DNA of 64,000 nt, from contig CM036629.1 of NCBI GenBank assembly GCA_020746105.1, positions 1,309,501 to 1,373,500 on the forward strand. Direction: 5' to 3'. This document shows, one piece after another, positions 55,731 through 64,000 of this stretch (positions are counted from its first letter, which is position 1; every line of letters starts with the position of its first letter). Below the pieces are notes generated by a model, which worked only from the letters and a program-made list of their open reading frames with translations, was not told the origin of the DNA and searched no databases. The DNA is from Trogon surrucura. Its lineage: Eukaryota > Chordata > Aves > Trogoniformes > Trogonidae. The translations under genes were made by a program, and so were the position numbers.

Positions 55731-58700
55731 CTAGAAGAGCAGGGAGAGGAGCAGCGCCAGCGGCAGCACCAGAGCTGCTGGTGAGAGCCGGGCTGTGCCG
55801 GCACCGTCGGAGTACCCATAGCGCGTCCGGCACGTTCCCTCCAGCTCCTCGAAGGCGATGGGCGTCTCGCGGGGGGCCGTGCCTTGCAGCGTCGTCTTCA
55901 CCTGCGATGGGGGACGGGGTAGGCTCCCACAGCGAGGGCCAGTCCCTGTGCCAGCCCAAGCCCTGTGCCCCTCTTCATCCCTCCGCTCTGCGTGTCGCTG
56001 TGCCACCCCGTGTCCCCATACATCCCTGAGTGCCATTCATCCTGACGTCCCACTTGTCTCTGCTGTCCCACGTGTCCCCGTGCCCTGCTCACCTCCTCCA
56101 CCTTCTTGAAGACGCGGAGCAGGTTTTCTGCCAGAGCCTGCTTCACCTCGGCCTCCGTCCAGTTCCTTGCAAGCAGCTCGGCCACCAGCGCGGGGTACTT
56201 GGAGACGTCCTCCAGGCCGGTGGGGAGCCTGTGCCACACCAGAGCTCACAACTCTGCCAGCAGGGAGGACCTACCTCCCACCCCCTCAGCTGCACACCCC
56301 CAGCATGGCCAGGGCCAACCTTCCCCGTCCTGTCCCACTCCTGTCACCCACTTTACCCCGTGACCCCGTCGTAGTCTCCGCCGAAGCCAACGGACTGGAC
56401 ACCAGCCACCTTCTTCACATGGTCCATGTGGTCTGCGGGTGTGGAGGGGTCGTGGTGAGCGGGGAAGGGTTGGGGAGGGGGGACATTACCATCCCCCCCG
56501 TACACCCGCCCAGGTGCCCGCCTTCACCTGCGACGTCGGTCAGCTTGGCCGTGTCCCCGCACGTCACGTACGCGTTGTAGAAGTTGATCATCACCAGGCT
56601 CTCCTTGGAGGCCTGGGACGGGGAGAGGGACTCCTGAGCCCTGTGGCCCCCCAACACCACTGGTCCCCCTCCCCGCCTGTAGCTGTGCCCCAGTGCTCAC
56701 CACCATCCTCAGCACATCGTCAGGCACGTTGCGGCGGCTGGAGCAGAGGGTGTAGGCGGACGAGTGGCTGAAGATGACGGGAGCTTTGGAGTGGTTCAGC
56801 ACGACCTTCATGGTCTCCACTGAGACGTGGGCCAGGTCCACGATCATGCCCAGGCGGTTCATCTCCTCCAGCACCGTCTGCGGGGACGGAGAAGCTGAGG
56901 GGTACACGAGGGGCTGTGGGACCCCCGCGTGGGGGACACCGTGCGCCCTGGGCACCCTCTGCTGGGCTTCACGAGCCAGCGTGGGGCTGGTGGCTGCTAG
57001 CACCATGTCCCCTTCCTGGGCACCTCTGCCACCACTGTCCCCACTCACCAACCCGAAGGATGAAAGGCCGTGATGCTGGACCGGATCATCCCCGGTGTCC
57101 ACCAGCCAGTTGTCAGCCCTGCGCAGCGGAGAGAGAGTCAGGGCGGAACCCCTGGTTTGTGCCCTTCTTGGGCAGAGGCTGTGACCCCCCTCCCCGCCCC
57201 CCATCGGGGGCTGCTACCAGGGGGTGTTGCAGCTGTGGGTGAGGGTCATGTAGCGGACGCCCAGGCGGTAGAAGGTGCGCAGGACCCCCAGGCTGCTGTC
57301 GATGGAGTGGCCGCCCTCCACCCCGATGAGGCTGGCCACCTTGTTGTCCTTGAAAGCCTGTTCGATGCCTGTGGGAGGGTGCGGGGGCATCAGCAGAGGC
57401 ACCTCTTTCCTCCCCCTCCCAGAGCACCCGCATCCCAGCCCCATGCCCACTCACCGGCGCTGTCGACGACGCAGGCGAAGGTCTCGGGGTAGAGCTCGCA
57501 CATGCGGTGCACCACGTCGATCTGCTCCAGCGTGCGCTTCACCGCGTCCTTGTTCTGCGTGTCGCAGGGCACGTACACTGACCAGAACTGCCCGGGGTGA
57601 CACTCGGTGAGCGCCATGAGCCTGGACCCCTGCCCACTGCCACCCGTCCCGGAGCTCCTGCCCTCCCCGGTGCCCCCCCGCCACCTCGCCGTCCCACCTG
57701 CCCGCCCACGTGCCCACTGCGCAATTTGGGGATGTTGGTGTGGGTGTCGTTCAGCAGCGTGAGGTTGGCCTCTGGCAGCTGCAGTTGGTTGTTGAACCTC
57801 TTGAGGAGCTGCCAGGGTAGGTCGTTGTGCCTGGGCAGGGGAGAGAGTGGGAGTGAGGGGATGTCTGTCCTCCCGTCCCTCCGTCCTGCTGGCCTCCTCC
57901 CTGTCTGTCTGTCCACCCGCTCCCTCTCATCTGGCTGTCATTCCATCCATCCATCCATCCATCCATCCATCCATCCATCCATCCCTCCCTCCCTCCCTCC
58001 CTCCTTCCCACCCAGTTGTGCTCTCTGCCAAGACCCAGCCAACAGCTGTCTCTGGGAGCCTGGGACAGGTCACTCCCAGGGGACAGCCCCATGTGGGACA
58101 CCCTTTGTGGGCCAGTAGGGAGCTGGAACAGGGTCAGGACTCTTCCATGCACCTCTCACCCCACCCAGCCCTGGCATCCCTCTGACAGGGTTGTCACCGT
58201 TGTCGCTGCCAGGATGTCAGCCCCACCACGGGGACATCACGGCTGCGCGGCATCGTCCCACGCTCCGTGGTATCGCTGGGGAAGTGCTGGAGGCCAGACG
58301 CACAGCTGGATCCTGCTTCTCCCCTCCTGCCTCGCTACCCCCCATCCTCCAGCTCCCCCTCCCAGGCTGTCACGGCATGGGCACCGAGCCACGGGGAGAC
58401 CTGAGCATCCCGGCGCGGGACCGGGCACGTCCTTTTAGAACACAACCCGTTGTGCCCGAGGCAGGACTTCCCCCGGGGCAGCCTGGCCCCTGGCTTCCCA
58501 GCACCCGGCCGGGCTGCACCGCCTGGGGATCCCCTCGGCTGTGGGGGCTCACGGTGCTGGCATGGGGATCCCCCGCCAGGGCTGGCCCTGGGGGTTTCTG
58601 ACCAGTGCTTTTTTTCCCTCGAGGTGCCGACAGCCGCGAGGCTGCCGGGCATGGCACGGAACCAGGCAACCTTTGCTCACCCGTCGACGACCGGCGTGGT

Positions 58701-58805
58701 GGTCATGATGCGCTCAGCCTCCTCCAGGTGCTGCTGCCCGGTGCAGGGCAGGACCAGGCACAGCGCCAGAGCCAGCGCCAGCGCCCGCACGCTCCCCACC
58801 GACAT
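55731..58805 (-). CDS. DPEP1: DPEP1-type membrane dipeptidase
   Basis: A 418-aa zinc dipeptidase (human DPEP1 411) that hydrolyses dipeptides, including cystinyl-glycine, and leukotriene D4 at the apical cell surface. Exons in order: 58805-58681, 57830-57698, 57587-57455, 57368-57218, 57118-57049, 56877-56701, 56612-56528, 56432-56357, 56228-56093, 55901-55731. It has an N-terminal signal peptide (about residues 1-22), metal ligands His43 and Asp45 (GHNDLPW), Glu148 (VEGGHS), His221 (DLAHVS) and His242 (SHSSAY), and a C-terminal hydrophobic tail ([13 protein letters not shown]) of the type replaced by a GPI anchor. The donor at 57049 (TTG|GTGAGT) is needed for phase. DPEP2 or DPEP3 are alternatives by fold, but position next to CHMP1A supports DPEP1. 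Confidence 0.93.
57942..58006 (+). repeat. (ATCC)n/(CTCC)n microsatellite
   Basis: About ten ATCC units followed by about five CTCC units in the first intron of DPEP1, an evidently length-variable simple repeat. Confidence 0.9.
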
Positions 58806-59948
58806 CTTCGACCCGCTCGGTTCTGCTGGGGGGGGGAATTGAGCCGGGATGATCGGCCACTGCTGCCGCCAAGCACACGCATCTACCAGGCCAGCTGTCC
58901 CGTCCCACGGTCTGTTCCCTCCTGCTGTCAATAAATAACCAGGGACCATAACCCCACCCTGCACACCCCGCGCCCCAGCCCCAGTAGCGCCCAGGCACCG
59001 GGATGGCATGGCGGTGGCCTCACCCAGCCTGGCTGCGCCGGGGCCTCTCCGCAGAGCCGCGGTGACGTTCCCAGCCCCTCTAATGCAGTCCAGATTTTTA
59101 TTTTTGGCTGGGAAAGATGCTGGGTCCCATCCCCGCCTTGGCTTCTCCAGCGCCAGCGCTACCGGCACCCGACATCATCCCGGCCGGGTGCTGGCGCCAC
59201 CGGGACCCCCATTGCTGCTGGGCAGGGCTCTGAACCCCCCATCCCGCTCTCACCCAGTCCTGGGACGTTCGGGCAGCTGCTGCCTGCAACCGCTGTGAAA
59301 TGCCCTTTCTGGATTGCGTGCTGGCGGCAGGGCTGGGACGGCTCTGCCCACACCCCAGCCACCCCCCAACACGCGGCATCGGGGCCCTCCCTTCACAAAG
59401 TCCCCAGGGGGGTGTCATGACGCTGGCATGGGGCTGCCAATGTGCCCAGTGTCTGCCGGTCCTGCTGCGCATGGTGATGGGGGGAAACTGAGGCACACGT
59501 TGGCCCCCATGGCTGAGGACGCCCCGGGTCGCTCTGCGTGGTGGCCATGGTGTCGTGCGCGGCAAGAGGCACGGCGAGGCCGCTGGGAATGGCACGGAGC
59601 CGCCGCGAATGGCATGGAGCCACGTGGAGAATTTCGGGACGGCAGTATCTTCCCTGGGCGCGGCACGGGGTGGGGTTGAACCTCGGACTGGGGTCACTGT
59701 GGGCTTCCCCGGCCCCCCCGGCTCTCCCGGCTGCTGCGGTGGGTCTGGCCATGTGGGACCACCGCCCCGTCCCATGCCGGGGGGTCCCGCAGCCCCTGGT
59801 CCCGCAGGCAGCCCTTTCCCAGCGATGGCCCCAGCAGAGCCAGGAATGTGCTGGGGGGGGGCCCGGCCTCCTCCCCGCCAGGACGGCTTCCTCTTTCGCA
59901 ACTGCTTAAAGGGCGGTCGCCAGCGCGTCCCCCCGCAGCGGCCGGGCC
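58806..59948. promoter_or_regulatory. Divergent promoter region of DPEP1 and the sulfotransferase
   Basis: About 1.1 kb separates the two divergent start codons. An HNF1-like GTCAATAAATAAC (58927-58939) lies about 122 bases upstream of the DPEP1 ATG; on the minus strand it also offers a TTATTTAT TATA-like core. Near the sulfotransferase start the sequence is GC-rich with no TATA box recognised. No other gene was seen. Confidence 0.55.
58927..58939 (-). promoter_or_regulatory. HNF1-like site upstream of DPEP1
   Basis: GTCAATAAATAAC differs from the HNF1 consensus GTTAATNATTAAC at two positions and lies in proximal promoter position for DPEP1. HNF1 factors drive many proximal tubule and intestinal brush-border genes; binding here is inference. 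Confidence 0.5.
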
Positions 59949-61808
59949 ATGGAGCGGATGGAGGTGACAGAGACCTTCGCCGGCATCTCCCTGCCCGGCC
60001 ACCTCCACACCCAGGAGTCCCTCGGCTTCGCCGTCACCTTCCCCTTCTGCCCCACCGACGTGGTCATCGCCACGTACCCCAAATCTGGTGAGGGATGGCA
60101 GGGCTTGGGCGGGAGGGGGCGAGGAGGGGGCTGAAAGGGATGGGGGGCAAGGAGGGGGCCCAGGTTTGGGGGGGAGCGGGGGGCACTGTTGGGGACCCCC
60201 AGGCTGGGGCGGGCAGTCATGGGCAGACTGTGCCCCCCAGTTTGCCCGTGGCACAGGGGCTGCTGAGAGGTGACTGAGCTCGGGGCCAGCCCCTTCCTAG
60301 GCAAGGCACCCCCGGCACAGCCAGAGGCTCCCACTACGCCCTGAAAAACGCTTCCCTGCCGGTGGGGGAGAGCAGCTCCCAGCCCCAGACTGGCGTGACT
60401 GGTGGTGGCCCTGGGGTGGGGATCCCTCGCAGCGCTGCCAGCCTGGCTGCTGCCCTGTGCCATGGCTGTGCCACAGTGTCATGCTGTGGTGCCATGCCAC
60501 TGTGCCATGGTGCCATGCTGCGGTGCTGTGCCACTGTGCCGTGCTATGCCATGCTCTTCCTGGCTGCACCATGCCCTTCCTGGCTGTACCATGCCATGCC
60601 CTGCCACACCGTGCTCCGCCACGCCACATGGTGCCATGCCATGCCGTGTGGGGCCCCCGTGCCCTGACGCCCCCTGGGCCACCTCCCCAGGCACCACGTG
60701 GATGCAGGAGATCCTGACGCTGCTCTTCAGCCGCGGGGATGCGCTGCCGGCCAAGACCATCCCCAACTGGGAGCGGGCGCCCTGGCTGGAGCAGATCTAC
60801 GCCCGGGATGCGCTGCAGGACGCTGGCGCCCGCCGGCTCATCACCACCCACCTGCCCGCCCGCGTCTTGGCACCCGCTCTGCAGCGCAGCAAGGCCAAGG
60901 TGGGGTGGGCTGGGACTTTCTCAGGGGGTCCCCTGCAGGAGCATCCCACGCCTATGGGGCTTCCCGCAGCCAGGGTGATTGCCGGGGGCTTTCTGAGTGG
61001 AGTGTCCCCACCTCAGCCATGGGGTTGATGTCATCTGCCCCCCGACCAGGTGATCTACGTGGCCAGGAACCCCAAGGACGTCGCTGTCTCTTTCTACCAC
61101 TTCCACCGCCTGGCCAAGTTCCTGCCTGACCCTGGCTCCTTTGACGCCTTCCTCACACAGTTCCTCGAGGGCACAGGTAAGGGCTGGGAGGGTCCCTGGG
61201 CTCTGGGGACCTGGCCATGGGGCCCGCCCCATGACCCCCATCTCCCCACAGTGCACTACGGCTCCTGGTTTGAGCATGTCAAGGGTTGGCTGGGCCAGCG
61301 GCACCTCCTGGACATCATCTACATCACTTACGAGGAGCTGCACCAGGTGAACCCAACGTGTCCCCATCCCCGTCCCTATCCCTGCTGGGGCTGACCATGT
61401 GTCCCTCCCCTCTCTCCGCAGGACCTGGGGTGCGCGGCGCGGCGGCTTAGCACCTTCCTGGGCTGCCCGCTGGGCGCCGAGACGCTGGCAGCGCTGGAGC
61501 AGCACTGCAGCTTCGCCACCATGCGGGACAACACCATGGCCAACTACTCCCTCATCCCCCCCCGAGATCATGGACCACAGCCAGGGCCGCTTTATGAGGA
61601 AAGGTGAGGGGGGGGGTGGATGGGTTTTGGGGGGCTTGGCGTGCCAGCCTCAGCCACAGCCCCCCCGCCACTCCGTCCCCTCCATCCCACAGGTGTGGTG
61701 GGGGACTGGCACAACCACTTCTCCTCTCAGCAAAACGCCCTCTTCAACCGCATCTACCAGGAGGAGATGGGCGACTCGGAGCTCACCGCCCGCTGGTCCA
61801 TGGACTGA
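59949..61808 (+). CDS. SULT5A1: Cytosolic sulfotransferase, probably SULT5A1, with a one-base frameshift
   Basis: A PAPS-dependent cytosolic sulfotransferase of about 288 aa if the frame is kept. Exons: 59949-60087, 60691-60899, 61050-61176, 61252-61346, 61422-61603, 61693-61808. Motifs: PAPS phosphosulfate loop TYPKSGTTW, catalytic His100 in ITTHLP, 3'-phosphate site ARNPKDVAVSFYHF, and the C-terminal RKGVVGDWHNHF signature. In exon 5 a run of eight C (61556-61563), after residue 237, has one base too many: the expected EIMDHS and RKG motifs lie in the +1-shifted frame, and exon 6 also fits only that frame. Read literally, the protein loses these motifs and ends in an unrelated tail. This may be an assembly error, a polymorphism or a new pseudogene. 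The symbol rests on position between DPEP1 and the expected CPNE7, as for mouse Sult5a1. Confidence 0.75.
60420..60665 (+). repeat. Degenerate CCATG/GTGCC repeat in sulfotransferase intron 1
   Basis: Many words such as GTGCCATG, CCATGCC and GCCACTGTGCC recur in this stretch before exon 2, including a duplicated segment around CTTCCTGGCTG. Confidence 0.75.
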
Positions 61809-62012
61809 GGGGCCAGAGGTGGCTGGGGGCACCCCACAAAGCATGACTGCCCCCCCCCCGCCCCAGGGCTGCAGCCGGGTCCCAGCTGCATGACCCCCCC
61901 GCCCAGGGATGGGACACTTTTCTGGCCATCCTCATGGCCTTCCGCCCCCCGGGGCGGGGACGCGTGGCCATCACCCCCCACCCCATCTTTTCCGCCGAGC
62001 CCGCGAGAAGGA

Positions 62013-62018
62013 AATAAA
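62013..62018 (+). terminator. SULT5A1: Sulfotransferase poly(A) signal
   Basis: AATAAA about 205 bases after the stop codon. It overlaps the near-palindrome AATAAATATTTATT (62013-62026), so a signal is readable on both strands. Confidence 0.8.
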
Positions 62019-62386
62019 TATTTATTGCTGTTCCCAGCCCGGCAGCCTGTTCCCAGGGTGCGGGGTGGGAAGCGACATGCCGATGGCGCCAGCAGCGGGA
62101 AGCACCTGGCGTTATCAGGGGACGCATCAGGGTGGGGACGCTTCGCCAGGGACCTTATCTGCAGTGGGGGGGTCAACGGGCAGCCCCAGCATGGGGGGGC
62201 CATGGCGAGTTGCCAGGCCCCACGGTGGGGGGACGGTGTTTGCCGGCAGAGCCCGTGGCATGGAGACGGTTCCTTCCAGCACCCAGGGGCTTGTGCTGAC
62301 CCCCCTCAGCAGCCCGGGCTGTCCCAGGCAGGACCCCCAACCCCAGCCACACTCCACGGAATTGCTGTATCAAGCCGCGTGGCACT

Positions 62387-62414
62387 GTCAATAATTAACC
62401 CCTGGGTTAATTAT
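62387..62414. promoter_or_regulatory. HNF1-like site within a perfect inverted repeat
   Basis: GTCAATAATTAAC (62387-62399) matches the HNF1 consensus at all but one position. It overlaps an exact 11-bp inverted repeat, ATAATTAACCC (62391-62401) and GGGTTAATTAT (62404-62414), with a 2-bp spacer. It may be an enhancer for the sulfotransferase or a neighbour; no function is shown. Confidence 0.5.
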
Positions 62415-63049
62415 CCAGCAACCACCAGGGCAGCATGGCATGGTGCCCAGGCAATGGGGGGGGGGGTGGGGGGTGCTGAGGGCAGGACCCCTCGCCGGGC
62501 TCTGCTGGCAAGGGCGGGTGGCGAGACCCTCCCAGGGGACTCGGACAATGCGGTGCGGTGGCATCGTTACCCTGCCAGCCAGGCTGGGCAAGGCTGGGTG
62601 TCCCCCGCTCCATGGGGTCCCCCGGTGGCTCGGGGGGCTGGGGCTGAGGGCCGGTTGCCGCCACAGCCTTGTCAGGCGCTGCGTTTCCATGGCGATGTCC
62701 ATTATCCTGCTTTATAGGCGATGAATCAGGAGCTATAAATACACCAGTTGATCGGGCAGCACGTTTTGCCCGCGTGCCGGAGCACCGGCAGCGCCAGCCA
62801 CAGTGGGTCAGCACGGCCACCCCGGCCAGTGGCTGCTGGGACGGGGACAGGCTGGCACCCTGCGCCAGCACCCAGGGCAAGGGCAGCACCTCCAGCACCC
62901 AGTTCAGTGGCACCCAGCCAGCAACGGCCGCCCTGGGCCTGTGGTGGCCTTGGGTGACACCCCATCACGGCGGATGCCACCTCCCCAGGAGTATCTGCCA
63001 GCACCAGGGTGGTGGCACGCAGTGCACGGTGCGGGGTCAAGGCCCCACG

Positions 63050-63470
63050 GCACACAGTGCCATGTCACAGGGGACGGGGCGGGTGACACGTGTGAGCTGG
63101 CATGAGGTGAGCACACCGGCTTTCGGCACGGCGAACGGCGCGTGGCACCCAGTGCGCTGCACGTGGCGGCGGCGCAACACACGGCGTGTGGCACAGCACA
63201 TCACGCATGACCCAGAACATGGCACACCCAGAACGCGCGTGGGACATGTCACACAGCACGTGACACTGCGCAGGGTACAGTGCACACCGGGTGGCACGCG
63301 GCGACACGGAGCCCACGACACAAAGCGCGCAGCAGACGGCACGCGGCACCCACGGCATGTGGTACCCGGCGCTTGGCAGGGTACACGGCACATACTACGT
63401 GGCACGTGGCACACATCCCACGGCACGCGGCACACGTCCCACGTCCCGGCACGCGGCAGCGGCGATGTGC
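63050..63470. repeat. Degenerate GGCAC-rich repeat
   Basis: Dozens of GGCAC, GCACAC and CACGTGGCAC units recur with irregular spacing, forming a decayed minisatellite with many CpG and CACGTG-like words. No open, splice-flanked coding exon supports a gene here. Confidence 0.7.
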
Positions 63471-63705
63471 CGGGCTGCCCCCTCCCCGCGCCTTGGCCCG
63501 GATTCGGGGCGCGGCGGCGGCGCAGCGGGGCAGGCGGTCGCGCCGGCACGACTTCAAAGCGGTGGCTGAGCCAAAGTCCGGCGGCTGCCGGCCTCAGCCC
63601 ACCCCCTTGAACCCAGGGGGTCGCGGTCATGACGGCTCCGTGAATGGTGTGAGTGGGGCCGGGCAGACCCCCGAGAGCAGGCGGTTCGGGCACAGGGGTG
63701 GTTGC

Positions 63706-64000
63706 TTTATTGGGGGGGGGGTCTCCCCCCGCATGCCGGGGGGGGCGTTCGTCATGCAGCCTCCAAATGACATCACAGAGACAGAGAAGCGGGGACCAAG
63801 GGGACAGCGGGGACGGGGTGGGACGGGGCGGGACGGGGCCGTTGGGCGCAGACCACCAGGACCAGGCAGTGCCTGCTGCAGACCCCCGGCAGGACAGGGT
63901 GGGTGTCCTGCAGCAGGACACCGGGACCGTCGCCATGTCCCTGTCCAGATGCCAGTGGGGGGGTCGTGGTGCCCCCCCCAGCCCAGCGAGGAGGGGTCTG
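63706..64000 (-). other. Possible 3' UTR of a minus-strand gene (CPNE7 by synteny)
   Basis: The minus strand reads AATAAA at 63711-63706. Synteny with human and mouse predicts CPNE7 here, transcribed toward DPEP1, that is on this strand. No CPNE7 coding sequence was recognised before the window ends, so this is a positional inference. The stretch also contains G-runs (63809-63838) with G-quadruplex potential. Confidence 0.3.

Larger units (their letters stand above)
62019..63690. other. Intergenic region right of the sulfotransferase
   Basis: No coding exon recognised. It contains GATA-type cores near 62112 and 62154, an HNF1-like inverted repeat at 62387-62414, a TATAAATA at 62734-62741 without an identified gene, and a degenerate GGCAC-rich repeat at about 63050-63470. 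Confidence 0.6.

Noticed and set aside
57050-57054. DPEP1 exon 5 ending in the phase-2 donor GG|GTTGGT
   Set aside because: It would break the frame into the [10 protein letters not shown] exon; the downstream donor TTG|GTGAGT keeps it.
62734-62741. TATAAATA as the promoter of an unknown gene
   Set aside because: No splice-supported or domain-bearing coding sequence follows on the plus strand before the repeat array.
63037-63936. A 299-codon minus-strand open frame near the right edge
   Set aside because: Its translation follows the GGCAC repeat and G-runs; no domain or splice context supports a protein.

Overview
This is vertebrate nuclear DNA, almost certainly from a bird. Seven spliced protein-coding genes can be followed exon by exon (plus a possible eighth entering at the right edge). 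More than a dozen CR1 LINE fragments, the dominant avian retrotransposon, lie in introns and none in coding exons. Introns are short, and GC-rich CpG-island promoters sit at gene heads. The gene order matches human 16q24.3 in reverse orientation (FANCA, ZNF276, VPS9D1, SPATA2L, CDK10, CHMP1A, DPEP1). From general knowledge, FANCA and MC1R lie on chicken chromosome 11; the species cannot be named from the window.

Layout: FANCA (+) enters from the left inside its third exon and runs to a stop at 29896, with 41 exons and an unbroken frame of 1366 codons plus stop. It meets ZNF276 (-, 30451-37393, 11 exons, 615 aa) tail to tail, and their poly(A) signals cross, so the 3' UTRs should overlap. ZNF276 and VPS9D1 (+, 37547-41607, 15 exons, 639 aa) share a 153-bp head-to-head CpG-island promoter. 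SPATA2L (+, 42236-43516, 399 aa) follows and converges on CDK10 (-, 44209-49319, 13 exons, 365 aa). CDK10 and CHMP1A (+, 49503-52797, 7 exons, 196 aa) share a 183-bp divergent promoter rich in recognisable motifs. DPEP1 (-, 55731-58805, 10 exons, 418 aa) is divergent from a cytosolic sulfotransferase (+, 59949-61808, 6 exons), best explained as SULT5A1. The last 300 bp hold a minus-strand poly(A) signal that may be the 3' end of CPNE7.

The genes are not an operon-like system. They are housekeeping and signalling genes kept together by conserved synteny: Fanconi anaemia core complex (FANCA), ZAD/C2H2 nuclear protein (ZNF276), Rab5-type exchange factor (VPS9D1), PUB-domain adaptor (SPATA2L), cyclin-dependent kinase (CDK10), ESCRT-III (CHMP1A), GPI-anchored dipeptidase (DPEP1) and a PAPS-dependent sulfotransferase. 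DPEP1 and the sulfotransferase form an epithelial-looking pair with HNF1-like sites around them.

I found no convincing new biological system. The most noteworthy observations are a perfect 35-bp GC-only-stem-like hairpin in CHMP1A intron 1, a one-base frameshift in a C8 run of the sulfotransferase, a palindromic X-box plus TCTCGCGAGA in the CDK10/CHMP1A promoter, HNF1-like sites flanking DPEP1 and the sulfotransferase, three GC-AG introns, and a CR1 nested within another CR1. Exon limits were placed by hand from splice consensus, reading phase and remembered human proteins; no alignment was run.
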